Assembly: GCA_963798655.1 (NCBI GenBank)
Contig: CAWCUH010000004.1
Location: 1,116,001 to 1,180,000 of the forward strand
Source of the DNA: CAVSMC01 sp963798655
Lineage (GTDB): Bacteria; Pseudomonadota; Gammaproteobacteria; Burkholderiales; Casimicrobiaceae
Direction: 5' to 3'
DNA: 64,000 nt
The position numbers and the translations under genes are program-made. Below, piece by piece: positions 26,187 to 34,853 of this stretch; position 1 is the first letter of the stretch; each line of letters starts with the position of its first letter. The notes under the pieces were generated by a model. That model saw only the letters and a list, made by a program, of their open reading frames with translations. It did no database searches and was not told the DNA's origin.

Positions 26187-27093
26187 CCCGTCGCTGCCCG
26201 AGCGTCGCGCCGTGCGCCGCGCGTTTGCGCGTGCCGCCCGCACGTACGATGCGGCCGCCGTGCTGCAACGCGAAGTGGGTGCGCGAATGATGGAACGTCT
26301 CGACGTCGTCAAGCTCGTGCCGTCGTCGATCCTCGACGCCGGGTGCGGCACCGGCGACGCGCTGGGCGAGTTGGCCGCGCGCTACCCGCGCGCGTCGCGC
26401 GTCGCCGTCGACGTCGCGCCGCCGATGCTCGCTGCAGCGCGCGCAAAGGCGCATGTTCGCCGGTCGTTGTTCGCTCGGCTTTCGGCGGGCTTGCGGGCAG
26501 CGGCGATTGCACCCGAGCCCGCGTTCGTCTGTGCCGACGTCGCCGCGCTGCCCTTCGAGGCGGCGAGCTTCGAGCTCGTCTGGAGCAATCTCACGCTGCA
26601 ATGGGTGGGCGAGCTCGACGGCGCGCTCGCCGAGATGCACCGGGTGCTCGCCGTCGGCGGCCTGATAACGTTCACGACGTTCGGGCCCGATACGCTGAAG
26701 GAGCTGCGCTCGGCATTCGCGCAGATCGACGCGGCGCCGCACGTCGTTCGCTTCATCGACATGCACGACATCGGCGACCTGCTCGTGCACACCGGGTTCT
26801 CCGACCCGGTCATGCAAATGGAAACGATCACGATGACGTATGCGCAGCCGATGGCGCTGTTGCGCGACCTGAAGGCGATCGGCGCGACGAACGCCGCGGC
26901 GGGACGTTCGCGTGCGCTCACCGGGCCGCGTCGATTCGCACGCGCGCTCGCCGCGCTCGGCGCGCTTGCGCACGACGGCCGTATACCGGCGACGTTCGAG
27001 GTCGTCTACGGCCACGCCTGGAAGGCCGAGCGAAAACGCACGCCCGAAGGCCACGCGATCGTGCGTGTCGACCGCCAGCCGAGGCGTCGATGA
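26170..27093 (+). CDS. bioC: Malonyl-ACP O-methyltransferase
   Basis: 307 residues. SAM-dependent class I methyltransferase that caps malonyl-ACP so that fatty-acid enzymes can build the pimeloyl chain. N-terminus VRRAFARAARTYDAAAVLQ is typical of BioC. Motif I is ILDAGCGTGDALGEL at about 55-69; LVWSNLTLQWVGELDGALAE and GLITFTTFGPDTLKELR follow. The C-terminal part contains DPVMQMETITMTY. Some 30 residues longer than E. coli BioC, through an insert after motif I (AKAHVRRSLFARLSAGLRA). Stop overlaps the bioD ATG. Confidence 0.93.
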   Translation: MADPADPSLPERRAVRRAFARAARTYDAAAVLQREVGARMMERLDVVKLVPSSILDAGCGTGDALGELAARYPRASRVAVDVAPPMLAAARAKAHVRRSLFARLSAGLRAAAIAPEPAFVCADVAALPFEAASFELVWSNLTLQWVGELDGALAEMHRVLAVGGLITFTTFGPDTLKELRSAFAQIDAAPHVVRFIDMHDIGDLLVHTGFSDPVMQMETITMTYAQPMALLRDLKAIGATNAAAGRSRALTGPRRFARALAALGALAHDGRIPATFEVVYGHAWKAERKRTPEGHAIVRVDRQPRRR

Positions 27094-27779
27094 GCGCCCT
27101 CGCGCAAACGGCAAGCGGCGTGTTCGTCACCGGCACCGATACCGGCGTCGGTAAGACGTTCGTCGCTGCCGGGATCGCGCGGGCGCTCGCGCGGGCAGGG
27201 CGGCGGGTGGCCGTGATGAAGCCCGTCGCCGCCGGCATCGAGCCGGGCGCACGGGTGGCGGACGATGTCGCCGCGCTCGTCGCGGCCGCGAACGTCGATG
27301 CGCCGCTCGCCGACGTGAATCCGTATGCGTTCGCGCCGGCCATCGCGCCGCACATCGCGGCGGCGCAGTCGGGCACGGCGATCGACGTGGAGCGCATCGC
27401 GGCTGCGTACGCGAGGCTCGCGGCGCGGGCCGATGTCGTCGTCGTCGAAGGCGCCGGCGGCGCGCTGGTGCCGCTCGGCGCGCGCGCCGACATGCTCGAT
27501 ATCGCCGTCGCGCTTCGGCTGCCGGCGCTGCTCGTCGTCGCGCTGCGGCTGGGCTGCCTCAATCACGCAATCCTTACCGACATTGCGCTGCGCATGCGCG
27601 GCGTCCGCTTCGCCGGATGGATCGCGAATCGCGTCGATCCCTCGATGCCGGCAGCCGACGAAAACGTCCGCGCGCTCACCGATGCGCTCGCGGCGCCGAT
27701 GGTGGCGGACATCGGCTGGAACGACGACGCGCCCGCGCGGCTGCAACGCGCCGTGGCGCTGCTGGCGCTGCGACAATGA
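27090..27779 (+). CDS. bioD: Dethiobiotin synthetase
   Basis: 229 residues from ATG 27090. P-loop enzyme closing the ureido ring from diaminopelargonic acid, CO2 and ATP. P-loop GTDTGVGKT at 15-23, then VAVMKPVAAGIEPG, NPYAFAPAIAPHIAAAQSG, VVVEGAGGALVPL and LGCLNHAILTDIALRMRG. Last gene of the operon. The bioA aminotransferase that makes its substrate must be encoded elsewhere. Confidence 0.95.
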   Translation: MSALAQTASGVFVTGTDTGVGKTFVAAGIARALARAGRRVAVMKPVAAGIEPGARVADDVAALVAAANVDAPLADVNPYAFAPAIAPHIAAAQSGTAIDVERIAAAYARLAARADVVVVEGAGGALVPLGARADMLDIAVALRLPALLVVALRLGCLNHAILTDIALRMRGVRFAGWIANRVDPSMPAADENVRALTDALAAPMVADIGWNDDAPARLQRAVALLALRQ

Positions 27780-27964
27780 GTCGCATTCGCGCTGCAACTT
27801 GCGCGCCATTGCCCGCGTCTTTCGACGTGTGTTTGATCCATGTTAATATTTTCAGGCTTTGCAGCAACCCGGCGTGACGCACTTGGGTCTGCGGGCGGAA
27901 CCCTGCCGTCACGCGAGGGAATCGTTTTTTCCGCCCGCCTCAATGGCGCCGTGCCGCGCAATCG
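27780..27964. other. Intergenic region upstream of the cytochrome oxidase cluster
   Basis: No gene. An AT-rich patch at 27833-27856 contains TAATAT (27844-27849), 17 bases after TTCGAC (27821-27826). This could be the promoter of the DUF2244-cox unit, but the -35 is poor. Confidence 0.35.
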
Positions 27965-28426
27965 ATGAGCGGCGCAGACCTTCCATCGCCCCCGGCGGTT
28001 TCGCACTACTGCGTGATGTCGCGGCGGAACAACTCGCTCGACTCGCGCCAGCGATGGATGCTGTTCGCGACGCTCGCCGCCCTGTCGTTCGGCCTCGCGC
28101 TCGGATTCGCTGCCGCCGGTGCGTGGCTCGTGCTGCCGTATTCGGCGATCGAGATCGCGGTGCTCGCGGTCGCCTTTGCGTACGTCGAGCGCCGTGCGGG
28201 GGATTGGGAAAGGCTGACGGTGTCGGACGACCGCGTCATCGTCGAGCGGTCGATCGGCGGGCGCGCAACGCGGCACGAGTGGAATCGGCCGTGGCTCGTC
28301 GTGGCGACCGACGCCGACGGCGTCGTGCGACTCGGCAGCGAGGCGGTGCCGTTCGGGGCGGCGCTGCCGAACGACCAGCGCGCGGAGATTGCGCGCACGC
28401 TGCGCCGGCTCGCGTCGGCGCGCTGA
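27965..28426 (+). CDS. DUF2244 integral membrane protein
   Basis: 153 residues. Two transmembrane helices at about 32-50 and 55-75 (MLFATLAALSFGLALGFAAA and VLPYSAIEIAVLAVAFAYV). A soluble domain follows (WERLTVSDDRVIVERSIGGR, EWNRPWLVV, VPFGAALPNDQRAEIARTLR), matching the DUF2244 family found next to cytochrome oxidase operons in alpha- and betaproteobacteria. ATG 28019 (MSRRNN) would also be a plausible start. Role in oxidase expression or assembly is inferred from location only. Confidence 0.8.
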   Translation: MSGADLPSPPAVSHYCVMSRRNNSLDSRQRWMLFATLAALSFGLALGFAAAGAWLVLPYSAIEIAVLAVAFAYVERRAGDWERLTVSDDRVIVERSIGGRATRHEWNRPWLVVATDADGVVRLGSEAVPFGAALPNDQRAEIARTLRRLASAR

Positions 28427-28475
28427 CGGGCAAGCGGAACACACAATACGAACGCAACAGGCAACCGAGGCAAGC

Positions 28476-29615
28476 ATGGCGCTTACTTTCGCGGGTCGGA
28501 CGGGGATGCACCGGGTGAGGCAACTGGCAGCCCTCGCCGCCGCCGTGTTTCCCGGCGCGGCGCTCGCCGCGTGGGAATACAACTTCCAGAACGGCGTCAC
28601 GCCGGTCGCACAGAACATCGAGCGGTTGCACGAGTTCATCTTCTGGATCTGCTGCGCGATCTTCGTCGGCGTTTTCGGCGTGATGTTCTATTCGCTGATC
28701 AAGCACCGCAAATCGACCGGTCACCAGGCGGCGCAATTCCACGAGAACACGCTGGTCGAGATCGTGTGGACGGTCATTCCGTTCCTGATCCTGCTGTTCA
28801 TGGCGTTTCCGGCGACGCGGACGATTCTTTCCGCGCACGACACGTCGGCGCCCGACATGACGATCAAGGTCACCGGGTACCAGTGGAAGTGGAACTACGA
28901 CTACATGCAGGAAGGCTTCGGCTACTACTCGAGCCTCGCGACGCCGCTCGCGCAGATCGATGGCCGCGAGCCGAAGGGCCCGAACTACCTGCTCGAAGTC
29001 GACCATCCGCTCGTCGTGCCGGTCGACACCAAGGTGCGCGTGCTGATCACCGCGAACGACGTGATCCATTCGTGGTGGGTCCCTGCGTTCGGCATCAAGC
29101 AGGACGCGATCCCGGGCTTCGTGCGCGACACGTGGTTCCGCGCCGAGAAGGTCGGCGTCTACCGCGGACAGTGCGCCGAGCTCTGCGGCAAGGAGCACGC
29201 GTTCATGCCGGTCGTCGTCGACGTCAGGAGCAAGGACGACTACGCGAAGTGGCTCGCCGAGCAGAAGTCGAAGCTCGGCGCCGCGTCGGCGAACGCCGAC
29301 CAGCCGATGGACATGGCCGCGCTGATCGCGCACGGCGCGGATGTGTTCAACGCGAACTGCGCGCACTGCCACCAGCAGAACGGCAAGGGGGTGCCGGGAG
29401 CGTTCCCGGCGCTGGACGGCTCGAAGGTCGTCAACGGCCCGAAGGCCGATCAGATCGCGATCGTGCTGAACGGCAAGGCGGGCACCGCGATGCCGTCGTG
29501 GAAACAGCTGTCCGATGCGGACATCGCGTCGGTCATCACGTACACGCGCAACAGCTGGAGCAACAAGACCGGCGAGGCAATCGAGCCGGCGGAGATCAAG
29601 GCGGCGAGAAAGTGA
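28476..29615 (+). CDS. coxB: Cytochrome c oxidase subunit II with fused cytochrome c domain
   Basis: 379 residues from ATG 28476. Signal peptide, then two transmembrane helices (about 50-75 and 90-115). The CuA domain contains CAELCGKEHAFM with Cys233, Cys237, His241 and Met244, after the aromatic QWKWNYDY entry site. A C-terminal c-type heme domain has CAHCH at 295-299 and an axial Met in TAMPSWKQL. The fusion makes this a caa3-like oxidase. It accepts electrons in the periplasm and passes them to subunit I. The next gene, coxA, is separated by a repeat. Confidence 0.95.
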   Translation: MALTFAGRTGMHRVRQLAALAAAVFPGAALAAWEYNFQNGVTPVAQNIERLHEFIFWICCAIFVGVFGVMFYSLIKHRKSTGHQAAQFHENTLVEIVWTVIPFLILLFMAFPATRTILSAHDTSAPDMTIKVTGYQWKWNYDYMQEGFGYYSSLATPLAQIDGREPKGPNYLLEVDHPLVVPVDTKVRVLITANDVIHSWWVPAFGIKQDAIPGFVRDTWFRAEKVGVYRGQCAELCGKEHAFMPVVVDVRSKDDYAKWLAEQKSKLGAASANADQPMDMAALIAHGADVFNANCAHCHQQNGKGVPGAFPALDGSKVVNGPKADQIAIVLNGKAGTAMPSWKQLSDADIASVITYTRNSWSNKTGEAIEPAEIKAARK

Positions 29616-29632
29616 TGCCGGAGCGACGCATG

Positions 29633-29712
29633 GTGTCATCCCGAGGAGCGGCGCGACGAGGATCTGCCTTTGTCGGTGAACAGCAGACGCCTCGCTTCGC
29701 TCGGCATGACAT
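29633..29712. repeat. Imperfect inverted repeat of the TGTCATCCCGAGG type
   Basis: Left arm GTGTCATCCCGAGGAGCG... (29633-29667) and right arm ending CTCGGCATGACAT (to 29712) pair imperfectly and fill most of the 112-base gap between coxB and coxA. This dispersed repeat is known for giving spurious peptides reading CHAERSEAS, and that string is present on the minus strand. It could modulate the coxB:coxA transcript ratio. Confidence 0.7.
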
Positions 29713-29727
29713 GAAACGGAGACCCCG

Positions 29728-31329
29728 ATGAGCAGCATCCCCCACGATCACGCGATTCCGGGCCACGACGAGCACGGATACGCGCACCATCCCGGCGGCA
29801 TCATGCGCTGGATCACGACGACGAACCACAAGGACATCGGCACGATGTACCTTTGGTTCTCGTTCACGATGTTCATCGTCGGCGGCATCATGGCGCTCAC
29901 GATCCGCGCCGAGCTGTTCCAGCCGGGACTGCAGATCGTCGATCCCGAGTTCTTCAACTCGCTTACGACGCTGCACGGGCTGATCATGATCTTCGGCGCG
30001 CTGATGCCGGGCGCCGTCGGCTTCGCGAACTGGATGATCCCGCTGCAGATCGGCGCGCCGGACATGGCGTTCGCGCGGATGAACAATTGGAGCTTCTGGC
30101 TGCTGCCCCCGGCGGCGCTGCTGCTCGTGACTTCGCTGTTCCTGCCGGGCGGCGCGCCGGGCACCGGGTGGACGATCTACCCGCCGCTGTCGATCCAGAA
30201 CGGCATGGGCATGGACCTGACGATCTTCGCGATCCACATCATGGGCGCGTCGTCGATCATGGGATCGATCAACATCATCACGACGATCCTCAACCTGCGC
30301 GCACCCGGCATGACGCTGATGAAGCTGCCGCTGTTCTGCTGGACGTGGCTGATCACCGCGTACCTGCTGATCGCCGTGATGCCGGTGCTCGCCGGCGCGG
30401 TGACGATGCTCCTGACCGATCGCCACTTCGGCACGAGCTTCTTCAACGCGGCCGGGGGCGGCGATCCGGTGCTCTTCCAGCACATCTTCTGGTTCTTCGG
30501 ACACCCGGAGGTCTACATCATCATCCTCCCCGCGTTCGGCATCATCTCCGAGCTGATCCCGACGTTCTCGCGCAAGCCGCTGTTCGGCTACGCGTCGATG
30601 GTCTACGCGGTCGCCGGCATCGCGATCCTGTCGTTCATCGTCTGGGCGCACCACATGTTCACGACCGGCCTGCCGGTCGCGGGGATCCTGTTCTACATGT
30701 ACGCGACGATGCTGATCGCGGTGCCGACCGGCGTGAAGGTGTTCAACTGGCTCGCGACGATGTGGCGCGGCGCGATCAGCCTCGAGGCACCGATGCTCTT
30801 CGCGCTCGGCTTCCTGTTCCTGTTCGTGATCGGCGGTTTCACCGGCCTCGTGCTCGCCATTCAGCCGATCGACGTGCAGTTCCAGGACACCTACTACGTC
30901 GTCGCGCACTTCCACTACGTGATGGTCGCCGGCACGCTGTTCGCGTTCTTCGGGGGTGTCTATTACTGGATCCCGAAGTGGACCGGCAACATGTATCCGG
31001 AGATGGCGGCGAAGTGGCACTTCTGGCTGTCGTTCGTCTTCTTCAACGTCGCTTTCTTCCCGATGCACTTCCTCGGGCTCGCCGGCATGCCGCGGCGCAT
31101 TCCGGACTACGCGCAGCAGTTCACCGACTGGAACATGGTGTCGACGATCGGCGCGTTCGGCTTCGGCTTGTCGCAACTGATCTTCCTCTACGCGGTCGTG
31201 AGGACGATCCGCGGCGTCGGCGTCGCGAAGGCGCCGGCGAAGCCGTGGGAAGGCGGCACGTCGCTCGAGTGGACCGTGCCGTCGCCAGCGCCATACCATA
31301 CATTCGAAACGCCGCCGGTGGTCAAGTAG
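29728..31329 (+). CDS. coxA: Cytochrome c oxidase subunit I
   Basis: 533 residues, 12 transmembrane helices. Heme a/a3-CuB subunit. Visible: TTNHKDIGTMYLWFSF near the N-terminus, LHGLIMIFGALMP, the proton-channel segment NWMIPLQIGAPDMAFARMNN, WFFGHPEVYIIILPAFG with the CuB His and its cross-linked Tyr, WAHHMFTTGL with the two further CuB histidines, and VVAHFHYVMVAGTLFAFFGG with the heme ligands. Intact. Aerobic respiration. Confidence 0.97.
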   Translation: MSSIPHDHAIPGHDEHGYAHHPGGIMRWITTTNHKDIGTMYLWFSFTMFIVGGIMALTIRAELFQPGLQIVDPEFFNSLTTLHGLIMIFGALMPGAVGFANWMIPLQIGAPDMAFARMNNWSFWLLPPAALLLVTSLFLPGGAPGTGWTIYPPLSIQNGMGMDLTIFAIHIMGASSIMGSINIITTILNLRAPGMTLMKLPLFCWTWLITAYLLIAVMPVLAGAVTMLLTDRHFGTSFFNAAGGGDPVLFQHIFWFFGHPEVYIIILPAFGIISELIPTFSRKPLFGYASMVYAVAGIAILSFIVWAHHMFTTGLPVAGILFYMYATMLIAVPTGVKVFNWLATMWRGAISLEAPMLFALGFLFLFVIGGFTGLVLAIQPIDVQFQDTYYVVAHFHYVMVAGTLFAFFGGVYYWIPKWTGNMYPEMAAKWHFWLSFVFFNVAFFPMHFLGLAGMPRRIPDYAQQFTDWNMVSTIGAFGFGLSQLIFLYAVVRTIRGVGVAKAPAKPWEGGTSLEWTVPSPAPYHTFETPPVVK

Positions 31330-31383
31330 AGACGATACGAGCACCGGCTGCAGAAACGTTGCCGGCGCTCGAATATCGAGCCG

Positions 31384-31593
31384 ATGAGTCCTGAACCTGC
31401 CAACGATCAACAGCGCCGCCGAGCGGCGCTGCGCACCGGCATCACGCTCGGCTCGATCGCCGGCGTCTTCTTCGTCGGCGTCATCGCGTCGCGCCTCATC
31501 GGCTCGCCTCTGATGTCGCTCGGCGTCGTCGGCGGCGTGCTGCTGGTCTTCCTCGTCGTTGCGATCGGCCGCCTGCTACGCCGCGAGCCATGA
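31384..31593 (+). CDS. Small membrane protein of the oxidase operon
   Basis: 69 residues with two hydrophobic helices (about 18-37 and 43-63: LGVVGGVLLVFLVVAIGRLL). The N-terminus is charged. Small assembly-type proteins occupy this slot between coxA and ctaG in Burkholderia-type operons, but this one has no diagnostic motif. Its stop overlaps the ctaG ATG by four bases, which supports it being real. Confidence 0.65.
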   Translation: MSPEPANDQQRRRAALRTGITLGSIAGVFFVGVIASRLIGSPLMSLGVVGGVLLVFLVVAIGRLLRREP

Positions 31594-32165
31594 GCGAACC
31601 GGCGCCGGTCGCGGACGTCCGCCGCGCGAACCGCACGATGCTGACGAAGCTCGCCGTCATCGTCGTCGGCATGTTCGCCTTCGGCTACGCGCTGGTGCCG
31701 TTCTACGACAAGATCTGCGCGGTCACCGGCCTTCGCAACATCGCGCGCGCCGACGAGGTCAGGAACACGCAAATCGACGCGACGCGCGACGTGCGCATCG
31801 AGTTCGACTCGAACGTGCGGCGAATGGCGTGGAAGTTCCGCCCGCTCGAGCCGGTCGTCGCCGTGCATCCGGGCGAGATCCGCCAGGTGATGTTCGAGGT
31901 CGTCAACACGAGCGACCACGCGGTGACGGGACAGGCGATTCCGAGCTACGGACCGTTGAACGCGAGCGGCTATTTCCGCAAGCTCGATTGCTTCTGCTTC
32001 GCGAAGCAGACGCTCGCGGCGGGCGAGACGAGGCAGATGCCTGTCGTGTTCGTCGTCGATCCCCACGTGCCGGCCGACATGACGACGATCACGCTGTCGT
32101 ACACGTTCTTCGAGGTCGAAGGCAACCAACCCGCGCAGGTCGGCACGAGCGCCGCGCGAAGCTGA
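31590..32165 (+). CDS. ctaG: Cytochrome c oxidase assembly protein CtaG/Cox11
   Basis: 191 residues. One N-terminal helix (about 15-33, LAVIVVGMFAFGYALVPFY) followed by a periplasmic immunoglobulin-like copper domain. FNSSVRR-type region VRIEFDSNVRRMAWKFRPLE, the copper cysteines CFCF (Cys134, Cys136) in YFRKLDCFCFAKQTL, and MPVVFVVDP. It delivers copper to CuB of subunit I. Between coxA and coxC, as usual. Confidence 0.94.
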   Translation: MSEPAPVADVRRANRTMLTKLAVIVVGMFAFGYALVPFYDKICAVTGLRNIARADEVRNTQIDATRDVRIEFDSNVRRMAWKFRPLEPVVAVHPGEIRQVMFEVVNTSDHAVTGQAIPSYGPLNASGYFRKLDCFCFAKQTLAAGETRQMPVVFVVDPHVPADMTTITLSYTFFEVEGNQPAQVGTSAARS

Positions 32166-32198
32166 AGAAGAAGCAGCACGCAAAAGAGAGCGCCCGCC

Positions 32199-33074
32199 AT
32201 GGCCACAACCACCGCAGCAACCGCCGCACCCGCGGCCAAGCCGTACTACTACGTTCCCGCGCCGTCGCACTGGCCGATCACCGGCTCGCTCGCGCTGCTG
32301 CTGATGGCGAGTGGCGCGGCGTCGTGGATGAACAGCTATGCGATCGGCCCCTGGCTGCTCGCCGCCGGCTTCGCCACGCTGCTGTTCATGCTGTTCGGCT
32401 GGTTCGGCACCGTGATCGGCGAGTCGGAGCGTCACCTCTACAACCAGAAGGTCGACGCGTCGTTCCGCTGGGGAATGGGCTGGTTCATCTTTTCCGAAGT
32501 GATGTTCTTCGGCGCGTTCTTCGGCGCGCTGTTCTACGTGCGCAACGTGTCGGTGCCCGATCTCGGCAGCCTCACGTCGAAGCTGATCTGGCCGGAGTTC
32601 ACCGCCGGCTGGCCAACGGTCGGCCCTTACATCAAGGAAACGTTCACGCCGATGGCGGCGATGGGCATCCCGCTGTTGAACACGATCATCCTGCTCTCGT
32701 CCGGCTTCACGCTCACGGTCGCGCATCACGGCCTGAAGGCGAACCACCGGGGCCAGCTCAAGCTGTGGCTCTTCATGACGATCGTGCTCGGCGCGTGCTT
32801 CCTCGGATTCCAGGCCTACGAGTACACGCACGCGTACAGCGAGCTCAACCTGAAGCTGTCGACCGGCGTCTACGGGTCGACGTTCTTCATGCTGACCGGC
32901 TTCCACGGCGCGCACGTCACGATCGGCGCGATCATGCTGACGGTGATGCTCGTGCGCTCGCTGCGCGGCCACTTCACGCCCGACCATCATTTCGGGTTCG
33001 AGGCCGCCGCCTGGTACTGGCACTTCGTCGACGTCGTCTGGCTGCTGCTGTTCGTGCTGGTCTACTGGCTCTAG
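32199..33074 (+). CDS. coxC: Cytochrome c oxidase subunit III
   Basis: 291 residues with seven transmembrane helices. Landmarks: YYYVPAPSHWPITGSLALLL, GMGWFIFSEVMFFGAFFGAL (bearing the conserved Glu), NTIILLSSGFTLTVAHHGL, FLGFQAYEYTHAYSELNLKL, GSTFFMLTGFHGAHVTIGAI and HFGFEAAAWYWHFVDVVWLL at the C-terminus. Structural subunit of the oxidase. Preceded by AGAGAG as ribosome site. Confidence 0.96.
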   Translation: MATTTAATAAPAAKPYYYVPAPSHWPITGSLALLLMASGAASWMNSYAIGPWLLAAGFATLLFMLFGWFGTVIGESERHLYNQKVDASFRWGMGWFIFSEVMFFGAFFGALFYVRNVSVPDLGSLTSKLIWPEFTAGWPTVGPYIKETFTPMAAMGIPLLNTIILLSSGFTLTVAHHGLKANHRGQLKLWLFMTIVLGACFLGFQAYEYTHAYSELNLKLSTGVYGSTFFMLTGFHGAHVTIGAIMLTVMLVRSLRGHFTPDHHFGFEAAAWYWHFVDVVWLLLFVLVYWL

Positions 33075-33159
33075 CGGCGGGAATTGGCTGCTGCCCGCTC
33101 CCTTTTGCGCCGCCTGGTCCGGCGGCGTTGAACCGCCGACCGCTCGCGGGCGTCGAAGC

Positions 33160-33360
33160 CTAGCGCAGCCCGCCGGGCGCGATCCAGCCCATCCAGTACG
33201 ACAGCACGAGGAATGCGACGACGCTTGCCGACAATGCGACGCGAAGGGCCAGCATCTTCAGCATCCGGGTGCCGTGGCCGCGGTCGCGATAGAGATAGTA
33301 GAGCGCCGAGAACAGGCTCACGACGACGGCGATCAGACCGGCGATGACGATGATCTTCAT
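33160..33360 (-). CDS. Twin-transmembrane protein (DUF2909-like)
   Basis: 66 residues from ATG 33360. Two helices, IIVIAGLIAVVVSLFSALYY and MLALRVALSASVVAFLVLSY, joined by RDRGHGTRMLK. This is the pattern of DUF2909 proteins, which stand in opposite orientation between coxC and surf1 in many betaproteobacteria. Probably an oxidase-related small membrane protein; no biochemical role is known to me. Confidence 0.8.
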   Translation of the reverse strand: MKIIVIAGLIAVVVSLFSALYYLYRDRGHGTRMLKMLALRVALSASVVAFLVLSYWMGWIAPGGLR

Positions 33361-33423
33361 GCGCTTCGCGGATTCCTGTCGGCTCGGCCATCGGCCGTCG
33401 TCCGGTGAAGAGTTTAGACCAGC

Positions 33424-34200
33424 ATGCCGATGACGGATGCCGCGGGTTCGACGATCGCGGCGGCGCCGCCGTCGCGGCGCTGGATGTCGCGGCTCGGGTA
33501 CGCCGCGCTCACGGCCGCCGCGGTCGCGCTGTTCATCAGCGCCGGCAACTGGCAGCGCGACCGGATGCACGGCAAGCAGGCGTTGCGCGAGCGCTTCGAC
33601 GCCGCAAGCGCCGCTCAGCCGGTGCGGTTGGCCGAGCTGCATGCGGACGGCGATTGGGCTGCGCTGCGCTTTCAGCCGGTCGTGGCCGCCGGCGAATTCG
33701 ACGCGCCTCGCCAGATCTTCATCGACAATCGCGTGCGTGCGGGCACGGCCGGCTACGAGGTCGTCGCGCCGCTCGCGCTCGACGATGGCCGCCGCGTGCT
33801 GGTCGACCGCGGCTGGGTCGCGCAGGGTCGCACGCGTGCCGAGCTGCCCGACGTGCCGCCGCCCGCCGGCAGCGTCAGCGTGCGCGGCCGGATCAACATT
33901 CCTGCAACCGGCTATTTCGAGCTGTCGAGCGAGCCGTCCCGCGGCGCGCTTTGGCAGCACCTCGATCCGGCGAGGTTCGCGCGTGCAACCGGCGTCGACG
34001 TGCTGCCCGTCGTGATCGAGCAGACGGCGCCCGCGGCGCCGGGCGATGCGCTCGTTCGCGATCGTCCCGCTCCCGACTTCGGGGTGGACCAGCACAGGAT
34101 CTATATGGTGCAGTGGTACGCGTTTGCCGCGCTGGCCGTGGCGATCTGGATATTGCTGACATTGCGCGCCGGCCGGGGCGCAGGGGCGACCGATGGCTGA
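33424..34200 (+). CDS. SURF1 family cytochrome oxidase assembly protein
   Basis: 258 residues. N-terminal helix at about 24-40 (AALTAAAVALFISAGNWQ), a periplasmic domain with QIFIDNRVRAGTAGYEVVAPL, VLVDRGWVAQG and the DFGVDQHRIYMVQWYAFA run, then a C-terminal helix (about 228-245). SURF1 helps heme A insertion into subunit I. The downstream gene overlaps by eight bases. Confidence 0.92.
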   Translation: MPMTDAAGSTIAAAPPSRRWMSRLGYAALTAAAVALFISAGNWQRDRMHGKQALRERFDAASAAQPVRLAELHADGDWAALRFQPVVAAGEFDAPRQIFIDNRVRAGTAGYEVVAPLALDDGRRVLVDRGWVAQGRTRAELPDVPPPAGSVSVRGRINIPATGYFELSSEPSRGALWQHLDPARFARATGVDVLPVVIEQTAPAAPGDALVRDRPAPDFGVDQHRIYMVQWYAFAALAVAIWILLTLRAGRGAGATDG

Positions 34201-34798
34201 TTCGCCGATTCAACCTGGACCGGGCGCGAGCGCTTCGCCACGCGCCCGCATCGACCGTCGTACCCGGCGCACGCTGGCGCTGCTCGCATTCATCGCCGTC
34301 GCACCTGTGGTCGCCGCGTACGTCGCGTACTACCTGGTCCCGCGCGAGGCGCGCGTCAACTACGGCGCGCTGCTCGCGACGCCCGCGCCGGCGCTTCACG
34401 GGTCCGGGTTCGACGGCACGCCGTTCGACCTCGCGCAGCTGCGAGGGCGCTGGGTGCTGCTCATCGCCGCAGGCGACCGCTGCGCCGCGGCGTGCGAGCG
34501 GATGCTGTACGCGACGCGCCAGGCGCGCGCGATGCAGGGCCGCGAGCAGGACCGCATCGTCCGGGCGATGATGCTCACCGGCAACGACGCGCCGCAGCCC
34601 GAGCTGATCGCGCAGCACCCGGGACTCGTCGTCGCGCACGGCGACGCCGAATCGATGTCGGCGCTGCCGGTTGCGAGCGAAGCGATCTATCTCGTCGATC
34701 CGCTCGGCAATCTCGTGCTGCGCTACTCGGACGACCCGGACATCAAGCGCCTCGCCAGGGATCTCGAACGCGTGCTGCGCGCGTCGAGCGTCGGATGA
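34193..34798 (+). CDS. Sco1-like transmembrane protein without the CxxxC motif
   Basis: 201 residues. Basic N-terminus, one helix at about 28-47 (ALLAFIAVAPVVAAYVAYYL), then a thioredoxin-like periplasmic domain: PALHGSGFDGTPFDLAQLRG, RWVLLIAAGDRCAAACERML, VASEAIYLVDPLGNLVLRYS. CAAAC stands roughly where Sco proteins have CxxxC, so a copper or redox role is possible. It is the usual unnamed neighbour of surf1 in betaproteobacteria, normally followed by ctaA, which is absent here. Confidence 0.75.
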   Translation: MADSPIQPGPGASASPRARIDRRTRRTLALLAFIAVAPVVAAYVAYYLVPREARVNYGALLATPAPALHGSGFDGTPFDLAQLRGRWVLLIAAGDRCAAACERMLYATRQARAMQGREQDRIVRAMMLTGNDAPQPELIAQHPGLVVAHGDAESMSALPVASEAIYLVDPLGNLVLRYSDDPDIKRLARDLERVLRASSVG

Positions 34799-34816
34799 GC
34801 CCGCGCGCTGCAATGC

Positions 34817-34822
34817 TAAAAT
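34817..34822 (+). promoter_or_regulatory. Candidate -10 box for ctaB
   Basis: TAAAAT in the 55-base gap before ctaB, within TAAAATTCCATGTTT, nearly identical to the string upstream of secB. Weak without a -35. Confidence 0.25.
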
Positions 34823-34853
34823 TCCATGTTTTCGCGCCGATGCGCGCTCTTCG

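Noticed and set aside
29596..29738. Minus-strand peptide containing CHAERSEAS as a small gene
   Set aside because: Known spurious product of a dispersed inverted repeat.
33105..33136. CGCCGCC/GGCGGCG hairpin after coxC as a terminator
   Set aside because: No T-run follows on either strand, so it is not called as a terminator.
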